From Syngnathus acus (Eukaryota; Chordata; Actinopteri; Syngnathiformes; Syngnathidae), in NCBI RefSeq assembly GCF_901709675.1, contig NC_051089.1:1491476-1555475 (forward strand): a stretch of DNA of 64,000 bases, written 5' to 3'. The notes below the pieces were generated by a model, which worked only from the letters and a program-made list of their open reading frames with translations, did not search any database and was not told the DNA's origin. Positions 12,801 through 21,770 of this stretch are shown piece by piece. The translations under genes and the position numbers were made by a program. The first letter of the stretch is position 1. Each line of letters begins with the position of its first letter.

Positions 12801-15800
12801 GCACTTGTTTTAAGAAAGTAAATTTGTGATGGACTTTTCGAGCCGAAATCACCAGCTGGAGTAGCTCAATCATTGCTGCCCACTGCAAGCTAACCATTTT
12901 TAGGAATTCCATCTACTCCAGTGCACAAACACGACACTGAAAAATGATTCTGCACTACTCCACATAAGTGTAAATCTCGAAAAAGGGCATAAAACATGTC
13001 ATGGAAAAAAATCCAGTGATGCTTTAGGAGCAAGCTGCATCATCTCATTTGGAACATGGCCCAGAGACAAACACCGGCAGCTATAAATCTCCATTTCAAA
13101 CGCACCCGTGGGGGACAAACTATGTAAAATGCTGACAAGTATTTTTAGGTCTCGTCACCGAGTTTAAAGTGGAGTTGCTGAATGTGTGACACTCTGGTCG
13201 TCCGCAGCGACAACAAAAAATGTGTTGTCTGTTTTCCAGTCCATTTGAATATATTCTAGTTGGATTTGGAATGAAATGTTCTCTTGTTTATTCCTTTCTC
13301 GTGAGTCATTTTGTATTGTTGAACTCATCCTACTACTTATTGGTTTTTGGTGGCCTACTCTAAAAATGTCCTTTTTGTTTCACTTGGCTTCATTAGTCTT
13401 TGGGTTTTCCCCCTTTCACTGCCCATTTGCTTTTTGTTATTCACGTTTTGCTCTTTTGAATTGAACAGTTTGTTACTTCAGTATTTGTAAACAACAATTG
13501 AATTTTTCTTTCTCTTGCTGCTTTAGGTCAAATCGGACAACTTAAATAGATTTGGCTAAATGTTGCGTACAAAATATAAAAAGAAGTCACCTGAACAAAA
13601 ACTCAAAACACAGTTTTTTTTTTTTTTTATGGCACCAAATGATTGTTGGCATTCCGCGTTATTCACGGCAAAACAATATAGCGCCCCAATTTGCATGCTT
13701 TGGATTTCTGTGGTCATGCAAAGTGAAAAAAAAAAAAGACCTGCATGACAAGCACTTGCACACAAGCAAATAAAAACACGACCACACGTCATTAAAAAAG
13801 TGCTGAAAGACGGAAGCGAAGCAGAGTAGTGCTTACTCCTTCTCGCTTGTTTTTCTGAAGCACCCCAAATGGCCGGATTGTTGAAGCCTATTGACTCTGA
13901 CTAATCCCGTTTCCCCACTAAATCCTCATCCTCTGACTTCAAACACTGTGCAAAGACTTTCAATAGGATCTGGCATCCTCCCAAACCTTCTCCCCATCGC
14001 CCGTTCATTCTTCTTCTACTCTCTGTCCTCCCCTTGGATCCACTGTCCGCAAAGTAGAGCCCAAATTCATGTGGGAATCTTGAGGAGGCCCCCGCTTTGG
14101 ACTGGGCGCACACACACACACACACACACACACGGCTCGCAAGTAGTGACAACAAAAGGGTCGGCCAATTGAAAGGTCCCGCACAAAAGAGCCGAGGGCA
14201 GCTGTGAGAGTCCAACCTGGGTTTCAAACTAATCCACCTGCTGCTCAACATACTCCAAATACTCCATTGTTCATCTTCTATTCAAGAGAAGTTTCTATGT
14301 GCCACTCATAAAAGTGATTGTTTGTCTTTGGACTATTTATAAAAGGTAGATAATCATCAAAATTGGGTCCAAGATAAGTTTGGGAAAAAAAAACAGCCTG
14401 GAACTGGATTCATTTGATAAAATACACGTTGCCAATTGATGTTTCAAAACTTTTGACAAACAGGCATTCACAATGGAATCCAGAACCAATCGACAAAAGT
14501 GCCAAACAATTACGCAACATGTCCCAAACTAGTTATGAGAGTGATTCTTCTTCTCCAGTACGTCAAGAACTAAATTAAAAGTTGTGAGCAATCCTGGTTT
14601 TCTTAAAAGTCAATTTCATTCTCAGCACAAAAGATCCTTTGAAGGACGGCTATAAAAAAAAAAAAAAAAAAAAAAAAGACAGGCTATTTCCCATTCTCAA
14701 GCAAAGAGCCAATTTGTGCCCGAATTAGACCTTTTACTGGAAAGGAAACTATTCTTCTACAGTATACAGTCGCCAGTGATGTAGGCTGACTCAGGCTGAC
14801 TGGTCAGAGCACAATATCATGGAAAATAAATTACACTACTGAAATAAGACACGGTTTAAGATGATTCGTCGTATTTCAAACGGTTTGCTTGCTTTCCTTA
14901 AAGAAGGTGCTAATCAGATAGTCATATTGTAATTCAAAAAGTTCTAAGAAATCGTCAATTGCAATTAAAAGTACTGAGTCGCCTCGCTGTTGACGACCAA
15001 GAATGAAAAATAAAAAAATCCAAAGAAATGATTTCCAACTAAAATAGTAACATTTTGTATTGATAACACCGCAATGGATAAAAATAATTCCGTTACAGAA
15101 GCAAACTGTGAAAACTTTCTGCTCAAGGTCAGTTTAGTACACAACAATCTTGTTTGGGTTGTGAAGGTGAAGATGTTATTTTGTAGCCGCGCACTGGTAA
15201 ATCACTCCAGACATTCTTTGGGAAAGTAAAATATGGCAATACTTTCATAGTTGTCATTGTTTTGAAGCATAAGCTATTGTCTTTAGGTGGTCAACTTTCT
15301 TATCTGTATGGTTTTAAAATACATGCTTTGGGGCCACTCTAAAAATAAAAAGGCAGAAAGTGGCGACACAAAACCAAACACTGGATGAAGACATTCCTCG
15401 TCCTTGGTCTGCGTTTCCATTCACTGAGCCACCTCCCACCAAACTTTTTACACCCAAAAGTCAAAAGCAGTTATTTACAAAAATTCTATTAGCAGTTCTG
15501 GTGTTTGATTTGTGAAACAGCTTAATCTTCTCAAGTGAAAGCTTTTTTTTGTTGAGACAACCAACTGTAGTCTTCCTTTGTGGGGTCACAAGTTTGTTTT
15601 CTATTGAAAAGCTGTGAAAGCAGCAGGGCCCTTTCAGCCTCAGTAGGCAAACACACATTTATGATTAGCATTGTAATTGAGAGACACCGTGAAAAGTTCA
15701 CATCAAGGATCCTTTGTGAAAGGAATATCTTTTTGACAGTCTCCACAAAACCGCAAAATGTACAGTGCTTTTATTGGACTATCGAGTCATGAAACAATAT

Positions 15801-18409
15801 AACATGCACTGTTTTTTTATACATATTATTTTCATTTTATTATTATTATTAAATTCTGATGTGCTAGAGAAAAAAAATGGCAGATTTTTGATCTAAAATT
15901 GTGTACTTGCAACTCTGATTCAAAAAACTATTGTTGACTAGTGTTATTAGTTTCAAGGCAAGAATTTTCTGTTTCTCTTCCTGTAAGACCTCACAAAGGA
16001 TGCAAAAAGGTTCAATGGCGAACTTTATAAGAACATTCCTTCGAAGCAGCGCTCTTCGGGAAGATCTCAAAGAGCACAGTGGTTTATGTCTGCAAGTTTT
16101 ATTTGCCCCCTGCCTGGCATGGAGCTGAGATGGAAACACTTTGGTTGTCATGGGTAGAAGACAAAACTGCAGCGGATGAAGAAAAAGGGCTTTCTTGAAG
16201 CCAGGCTCAGCAGGCTGTGTATGTGTGTGTGTGTGCATTTGTGTGTGCCGAAACCTCAAAAGCAGCATATGAAAACATTCCATCCGGGGAGACTTTGAGA
16301 CAGAAGACGAGAGGAGATAAAGTAATACGCCCGGCTGGGAAGAAGCTCAAAGGCCGTCCGCTACTTGCTCTTCTCATTTTTACCCTCCAAGTTGCGCCGA
16401 GAAATGTTTTGCCCTGCGAGATGACTTGAAAGGCAGCGTCCGAGCTGCTTTCAAGCGCACTGAAGAAATGAGAAAAATCCAACGCCGCTTTGAAGCTACG
16501 CTTGTAATTAGCAGCTCATGTGCTTACTGTTACGCTTTATTTTTAACACATTGAGCAAAGAGATGCCCTCAAAGCTTTTGCGCTATTAGAGACAAATGGA
16601 GAGTCCCGTCCTAGAAAAATAGGTTTTAAATTGTGTGTTGTTGTTTTTTAAGATCCATTTGAACTCATCACAGTTGTCTATGTATGGATGGACCACCAAA
16701 ACCTTTCAGAAAAATGGACTGCTAAATCTACACTGAGCTCACATCATGTCAAAATCAATCAGTCAAGCATTTGTCAAGAAAATATGTTGTTTTAACACTT
16801 AGAATGTTGTAGCCGCTGAAGGCTAGTTGTCAAATTTGATGATTGCATTTGTTTCCAGAAACAAGCCATTAAAAAAGAATAATCCATCCCGACAGGGAAG
16901 AACTGTTAGCAGCTAGTCAAGTGCTCTAAGGTTGAACTTCAAGGCTTCCTGGGAGTTGTGGAAGGAGGACAGATGCTCTTGTTTGCTTTGAAATGGGGCC
17001 TCACTGCTCACACATGGACTTTTTTCAAAGCACCCGCATCAACTCCATTTAACACCTTGCGGCGGTCCGACCAGCTTACCTTGAAAAGCAGCCAAGTTGC
17101 GCGAGATGAGGAATTTGAGGCTGGAGCTGGAGGTCTGAAGGAGGTTCTCGATGTCCCGCCGCGCCGCTATCTGGTAGCGTTCCTCCATCTTTTTGGTGCA
17201 GCAGGTTTGGCTTTTAGACCTGCACACTTGAAGATCTGAGCCTGAAACATGTGAATGTAAAAGTTTAGAGAAAGTCGAATTAAGTTCACCACAAAAGATG
17301 ATGGTTCATCTTAAAATTTCATTTTTTTTTTCTTAAAATTGTACAAAGAAAAGTCCAATGTATATTTAGAAATAAAATTGAACAACAATGGCGCCATGTT
17401 GTTGTTTTTTTTGCAATACACAACTTGACTGGAGCATGAAAACCCAAACATGCCGATTTTGTGATTAAATGTGACATGATCACATCTCAACTGGGAGATG
17501 TCAGATTTTCCACCCCAATCAAATGCGGACGATAAGCACCCATGCAGGACAAGTGGAACATCTTGCAAGCGACCAAAGATCTTCCAAGGGTCCTCGGGCG
17601 TGTTGAGACAGGATGTCGAGAGCCGTGGCCAAAGGCACCACCAACTAACTCCATGTGTGTGATGTGATGGCACACGTGGAGGAATGTCAAGTCATTCCAC
17701 AACATCTTGCTTGTGATTTCATCCAAATCTACACAGACATGTCCTCACTTTGAATTAACAAGCACAAGGTTATTTTGGACCATGCATGGGGGGGAAAAGA
17801 ACTTCTTACTGCTGACCTTTTGAAATCTGCCGGGAAACCTTGGACATGGATTCTTGGAATTTAGGGCAATTATTTTTCACAATCTCACACTAACATAGAT
17901 AAGCCATCCGCATAAGCAATGTCCCAGAAGTTACTAAATGTATGATGCATGTAAAGTTTTTTTTTTAGGCTGCAATTTTACAAATTCAACAGCTTTGTTT
18001 TAAATTAAGATTTGAGGTTCTCTCTGATATTTGAATGTGCTACCACAACATGGCAAAAGGGCAAATGTGGTGAAGGAGCAAGTTGTTCGTCAAGAGTGTC
18101 AACTTTTAGAATTTGATCATAAACTACACGGTGCGTTTTTATTCCTTTAACAAAGTTGCAACATTGTAAGGCATATTCATATAGAAAAATCTATGCATGA
18201 TTACCTGACAATATATACATTTTGTGACAGTGATGTAGGGTTCTGCACCGCGAAAGCTCACACATACCTGGCCTGGGACTCAAAGGCAGCATCTGGGTCG
18301 GCCCGATTTGTCTAAGCTGAAAAACTTTACGCACTTCGTCGCATTTGTGCGGGTTTCCAAAGCAAACGGCGCAAAAACACGCCAGCACAAAAGCGCACCT
18401 GGTCCACAT
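6703..18409 (-). CDS. gpc5: Glypican-5, 5' six coding exons (3' end not in window)
   Basis: Encodes a GPI-anchored heparan-sulfate proteoglycan core protein of the GPC3/GPC5 subfamily, which modulates Hedgehog, Wnt and FGF signalling at the cell surface. Coding exons, in transcript order: 18268-18409, 17080-17241, 7679-8139, 7382-7615, 6911-7044, 6703-6831. All junctions have AG/GT ends and matching phase (420 codons plus 2 nt). Exon 1 starts at an ATG and gives a signal peptide ([18 protein letters not shown]). Diagnostic glypican blocks follow: [15 protein letters not shown] in exon 2; [17 protein letters not shown] and YCPHCQ in exon 3; [14 protein letters not shown] in exon 4; FCGPP in exon 5; [16 protein letters not shown] and CWNGTDIVK in exon 6. 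These match GPC5 rather than the GPC1/2/4/6 group. Intron 2 is about 8.8 kb. Roughly 140 C-terminal residues, with the glycosaminoglycan sites and GPI signal, are missing; I did not find their exons at 1-6700. Which teleost duplicate this is remains open. Confidence 0.93.
7149..7162 (+). promoter_or_regulatory. CTCF-like core motif in gpc5 intron 4
   Basis: CCGCTAGAGGGCGA matches 12 of 14 positions of the CTCF core. It lies in the intron between gpc5 exons 4 and 5. Binding is not shown. Confidence 0.4.
9016..9029 (-). promoter_or_regulatory. CTCF-like core motif
   Basis: The reverse complement, CCAGCAGATGGCGC, is a 14/14 match to the CTCF core and identical to the copy at 1959-1972. It lies in gpc5 intron 2. 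Binding is not shown. Confidence 0.55.
9779..9813. repeat. (CA)n microsatellite
   Basis: Uninterrupted CA dinucleotide run of about 17 units within gpc5 intron 2. Confidence 0.97.
11075..11340. mobile_element. Interspersed inverted-repeat element with TGTCAAACTC ends
   Basis: Starts TGTCAAACTCAAGGCCCG and ends with ATGAGTTTGACA. The CCAGATACGGCCCGCCAC motif is shared with the element at 28045-28286, in opposite orientation. No coding capacity. This is a common fish repeat type, possibly a hAT-like non-autonomous element. Confidence 0.7.
11986..12317. mobile_element. Short TA-type inverted-repeat transposon
   Basis: Ends are CCGTATTTTCCGGACTATAA and its complement, with GGCGCACC subrepeats inside. 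TA flanks the left end; the right flank is altered. It shares its right terminal 80 bp (CACTGTCGGCTTTTGAGAA...) with the large element at 4211-5546, which defines a common family. Confidence 0.85.
14107..14133. repeat. (CA)n microsatellite
   Basis: CA dinucleotide run of about 13 units in gpc5 intron 2. Confidence 0.95.
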
Positions 18410-18632
18410 CGTTGAGTCCTTGGCCAGTCGAGTTTATATCCAATCCAAAAAGGTGTCGCGTTTTGCCCAGGTGTGCTCCGACTACATGGCGACAACCGAT
18501 GGAAGCGGGCTTACGTCCAGTCCGATACGAAGTTGGAGCAATATGAGTGGAGTCTCTCCAAAAAGCATGCAGAGTTGGCAGAGGCGGCTCCTGTTATCTG
18601 GTCCTAATAGAGTAGCGGTGAACAGCTCGATG

Positions 18633-18646
18633 TCGCCACCTACTGG
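18633..18646 (-). promoter_or_regulatory. CTCF-like core motif upstream of gpc5
   Basis: The reverse complement, CCAGTAGGTGGCGA, matches 13 of 14 positions of the CTCF core. It lies about 225 bp upstream of the gpc5 start codon, between it and the miR-17~92 cluster, where an insulator could separate the two. Binding is not shown. Confidence 0.5.
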
Positions 18647-18734
18647 ATGACAGGTGCAAACACATTTTGCGTGGCTTTTTTTTTTTGGTTCCTTTTATAA
18701 AATAGCAATTGAAATAAACAAGCGTTATTTTAGA

Positions 18735-18816
18735 TAGCCATTGTATTCCTTTGTTCAGACAAGGGTTGTGGAGGTAAGACCACAACCCTTGTCTGAACAA
18801 AGGAATACAATGGCTA
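18735..18816. repeat. Perfect 37-bp inverted repeat with 8-nt loop
   Basis: The left arm is 18735-18771, the loop 18772-18779 (AGGTAAGA), and the right arm 18780-18816. The arms are exactly complementary with no mismatch or bulge, so a transcript would fold into a 37-bp hairpin. A 12-bp direct repeat (GTTATTTTAGAT) flanks the structure at 18724-18735 and 18851-18862. It lies between miR-92a and gpc5 exon 1, in the path of any transcript joining them. I recognise no known family. It may be a young fold-back duplication or template-switch product, or a hairpin RNA precursor. Confidence 0.95.
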
Positions 18817-19159
18817 CCGTAAATGAAGACATAAGGAACACAATTCATCTGTTATTTTAGATGTTTAGGTGTTCTGCATAATGCAATGCACATTTTAATC
18901 CAAGCTCACTAGGAAGTTATGCAACAAAACTTTTTAAGAGCTACGCACAAATATGATTAGCAAACAATATACTGACTTCTGACAACGATGGTGGAATAAT
19001 GAAAACCAAAGAGAATCCTTTCAACAAGTTTTATTCACATGAGCACAAATACAATTCATTGTGGCACTTGCATGTCTGTTTAATTGATCAGATCACAACA
19101 TTACCTGACAGATGATTAATTGGGGGTCACAATTCAAATCCGTCCGACCATATCCTCAT

Positions 19160-19228
19160 TCTTAGACAGGCCGGGACAAGTGCAATACCTTCAAATATAC
19201 AGCATTGCTACTAATCCCCACCTGCACA
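19160..19228 (-). ncRNA. mir92a: pre-miR-92a
   Basis: The 3p mature strand is at 19166-19187, seed AUUGCAC, followed by UUGUCCCGGCCUGU. The 5p arm, with AGCAAUGCUGU, is around 19200-19222. Last member of the cluster, nearest to gpc5. Confidence 0.97.
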
Positions 19229-19329
19229 AAAAGGGACATCTCCACAACATGACACACGTGATGACATTTACATGCATACGTACCAGATTATGGTGAGAAG
19301 CTCCCCAAATCACAAGCGATATTTCATCC

Positions 19330-19400
19330 ACCTCGTCAGTTTTGCATGGATTTGCACAGCAAACTGTTGAAGCTGAATGCAAACCAGCAAAACTGACCAA
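19330..19400 (-). ncRNA. mir19b: pre-miR-19b
   Basis: The 3p mature strand is at 19336-19358, seed GUGCAAA, with the AUCCAUGC centre typical of miR-19b. The 5p arm lies at 19372-19394. Fifth member of the cluster. Confidence 0.97.
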
Positions 19401-19461
19401 GTGATGAGAAGTAGCATTTAGGACCACCGGACGGACACGCTTCATCACGAGCCCGTTAGCT

Positions 19462-19537
19462 AGAAATACTTCAAGTGCTTACATTGCAGTAGATAGGAGA
19501 AAAGCACTACCTGCACTATAAGCACTTTAGTACTGCT
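19462..19537 (-). ncRNA. mir20a: pre-miR-20a
   Basis: The 5p mature strand is at 19507-19529, seed AAAGUGC, then UUAUAGUGCAGGUAG, the miR-20a form that differs from miR-17. The 3p arm is at 19469-19490. Fourth member of the cluster. Confidence 0.97.
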
Positions 19538-19674
19538 GAACCCTTGGAACATCTTGAGGAGATCTAGAAAAGACTTCCGCCATTGCACTTGGCACAAGAA
19601 AGCATTTATTGTCGAGTTGTGGGGGTTGCCACATTGGAAAACCAAGAGATCCAAACAGGTGGAGAGCAAGCAGG

Positions 19675-19745
19675 CCACCATCAGTTTTGCATAGATTTGC
19701 ACAACTCATCTATTCTTGTAGTGCAACTATGCAAAACTAGCAGAG
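19675..19745 (-). ncRNA. mir19a: pre-miR-19a
   Basis: The 3p mature strand is at 19681-19703, seed GUGCAAA. The AUCUAUGC centre separates 19a from 19b. The 5p arm is at 19717-19738 and pairs with it. Third member of the cluster. Confidence 0.97.
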
Positions 19746-19805
19746 AACTGCGAGACATTTGAGCCCAATTAGAAATTAGGATTGGTCTGGTGGCGCATAT
19801 CACAG

Positions 19806-19885
19806 CCCCTTATGCCAGAAGGAGCACTTAGGGCAGTAGGTGCTAGTCTATTTCACTATCTGCACTAGATGCACCTTAGCACAAA
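19806..19885 (-). ncRNA. mir18a: pre-miR-18a
   Basis: The 5p mature strand is at 19856-19878, seed AAGGUGC, with the AUCUAGUGCAGAUAG tail typical of miR-18a. The 3p arm at 19816-19837 reads ACUGCCCUAAGUGCUCC and so on, matching the known miR-18a-3p. Second member of the cluster. Confidence 0.97.
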
Positions 19886-19939
19886 GACAGTTTTGCAAAA
19901 GATGCATGCAAGATGGGAGCGACGACACACACACACGTG

Positions 19940-20020
19940 TCTGCGTATTGCTTTAAGTGCCTCCACTGCAGTAGGTATTACAAAGAACTACCTGCACTGT
20001 AAGCACTTTGACAATACACA
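19940..20020 (-). ncRNA. mir17: pre-miR-17
   Basis: The 5p mature strand occupies 19988-20010 (reverse complement), with seed AAAGUGC followed by UUACAGUGCAGGUAG, the miR-17 form. The 3p arm lies at 19951-19972, and its pairing half CACUGCA is visible. First member of the cluster. Confidence 0.97.
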
Positions 20021-20229
20021 GACTGAGTCGAGTCTTGGTCGGATCGAGCTGGTGGTTGCGACGCTTCCACTCCAGAGTGGACCTGGAAGGAAAACACAGA
20101 AGATGCGTGAGGATCGCTTGTGCAACAGGTACAAATGCAACGCGTGTGCTTCACGAGGCCACTTTTGACCATAAAAAGTAGTAAGCACAATAATCGCTAA
20201 ATGAATTATTTGAAAAGAGCGGCGCAATT

Positions 20230-21770
20230 TGTGAGTCGAGTTTTTTTTTTTTAAACACTCCACGGGAACGCGTGCGCGGGGATTACTGTTGCACCCCTCC
20301 CCCACCGTCTTTAACATGGCGCCGAGAAGTGCGCCAACCTTAGCGTAAATAGCTCTCAACTGACGCCACCCGAACGTGCCTTGAGAACTGTGTGGCCGTG
20401 TGTGGTCTCATTTGAGGTGTCTGTCGCGCGTGCTGTGCTTTCGAATCCCTTTCCAACACAAAAAAGCCCCGCCGTCAAAGCGGAGAACGGGCAGTTGTCC
20501 GCTGGCTGCGCTTGTTTGAGGAGGTTAGCTTAGCCGCGGCTAGCTGGTGTTAGCACGACGAAAACAAGGCAAATGGTGCCGTTCGTATCTCGCGCCGAGT
20601 GTCTATTATCGACATTTCCTTTAGCTGGTGTGCAAAATCTCTCATCTGGTTTGACAACCAAACTGCTGGCGCTTTAAAATTCCGATTTGGGCTGTATTAC
20701 GAAATGTGATGCTACCTCTTAGCCTTAGCTAGCCCAACAACAAACACGCCCAGTTCATTAATAAAGCCACAATTTGTCTTTTATGCGGTGCTGAGTGCAA
20801 CAAACAACGCAATGAGTGTTTGGTTGTGTTCAGTTTCGACTTGAAACGGATTCGGTTAGAAATGTGATGGGGCAAGTTGAGGCTGCTAAGCTAGCTGGCT
20901 AAAGCGCGCGGCCTGCAGCCCGCCCCATGTGCTACTGCTTTGTTCTGGGGGCACTTTAACTCACACACCACTGCACTCGAATTTGGCCAGCCAAATCGCC
21001 GCATTTTCTGCACTTGCTTTTTTGAAAAGTAACACGCCGCTGCCCTTTTATTTAACTCACTTGCGCCGCGCGCTTAGCAGTTTGAAGGAGTTGCGAAAGC
21101 GCAGCGACGAAAGCTCGGGACAGCTTTTCAAATCTCCCTCATTCCCTTCAATGGTGGAAGCTGAGGGGGCTGCCATGCGCCTCATGTTACACTGTTTTCG
21201 TCGCCAAAAACACATTTTGCGCCCATCGCTTCGCTTTTTTCCCCCCCAACCAGCACGGCGCTAAGATGCACGGCAGTAAACAGCAGATAGGTCAGAAGAA
21301 CATTGGCCATCTCAAGGCAAAGACTTAAAAGAGCCCCAAGCGGACTTCCTCGCTGATAAACATGCGCTCGATAGACACTCACCAGGCGAAATCCACCATC
21401 TTCGCTACTTGCGCGGACTGCCGTGCACTCTGCTGCCGCCGACAAAAGCAGAGCGAACGCGCAACAATTCAGGAAACTTTTGCACCCGCGGCGGGGGGGA
21501 AAAAAAACAAGACGTGACTGGCGCCGAATGCGAGCGAATGTGCGGCCCCGATGCGCCTCTTGAAGAAGATTGCGGAGGCAGGAAAGTGGCGCGAAGGCGA
21601 CCAGTTGGGAACCATGTGGCTGAATGAAGGGCGGCTCCCTGTGAACGTAAATATGTAGCTACAACCCCCCCAACTCTCCCGACATTTGCATACATCAACT
21701 ACGGTACTTCCGACAGAACCGCTGCGAGCTCGCTGCACTGCATCTCGGGCGCCTTCGGGCACTTGCGAGG
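20230..21770. promoter_or_regulatory. CpG-rich region, probable miR-17~92 host-gene promoter
   Basis: This roughly 1.5-kb stretch is rich in CpG and GC compared with its flanks, and carries no recognisable coding exon. It starts about 0.2 kb upstream of miR-17, where the MIR17HG promoter is expected. An E2F-like site, TTCGCGCC on the minus strand, is at 21588-21595, and other GGCGC/GCGCC elements are scattered through it. Function is inferred from position and composition only. Confidence 0.6.

Larger units (their letters stand above)
8140..17079 (-). other. gpc5: gpc5 intron 2 (about 8.8-8.9 kb)
   Basis: No exon was seen. Contents include CA microsatellites at 9779-9813 and 14107-14133, long A runs (10744-10766, 14654-14677), a CTCF-like core at 9016-9029, the palindromic repeat at 11075-11340 and the transposon at 11986-12317. 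Its size contrasts with the sub-100-nt introns common elsewhere in the window. Confidence 0.85.
19155..20020 (-). ncRNA. miR-17~92 polycistronic microRNA cluster
   Basis: Six microRNA hairpins lie within about 0.87 kb on the minus strand in the canonical vertebrate order 17-18a-19a-20a-19b-92a. Each mature strand was recognised by its full length on the reverse complement, and each has a complementary passenger arm nearby. The cluster processes into oncomiR-1 family miRNAs that repress PTEN, BIM and E2F targets. It is upstream of gpc5 and on the same strand, as in human 13q31.3, where MIR17HG precedes GPC5. The distance from miR-92a to the gpc5 start codon is only about 0.76 kb. The likely host-transcript promoter is the CpG-rich stretch beyond 20.2 kb. 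Confidence 0.97.

Noticed and set aside
17311-17726. Minus-strand frames of 79 and 120 codons downstream of gpc5 exon 2
   Set aside because: This is upstream intron 1 sequence of gpc5 (between exons 1 and 2); neither frame joins in phase nor shows glypican sequence.
19155-20020. Regular spaced similar blocks that could look like a CRISPR or tandem repeat
   Set aside because: The blocks are the related miR-17/20a and miR-19a/19b hairpins. Spacing, arms and order are those of the miR-17~92 cluster, and the genome is vertebrate.
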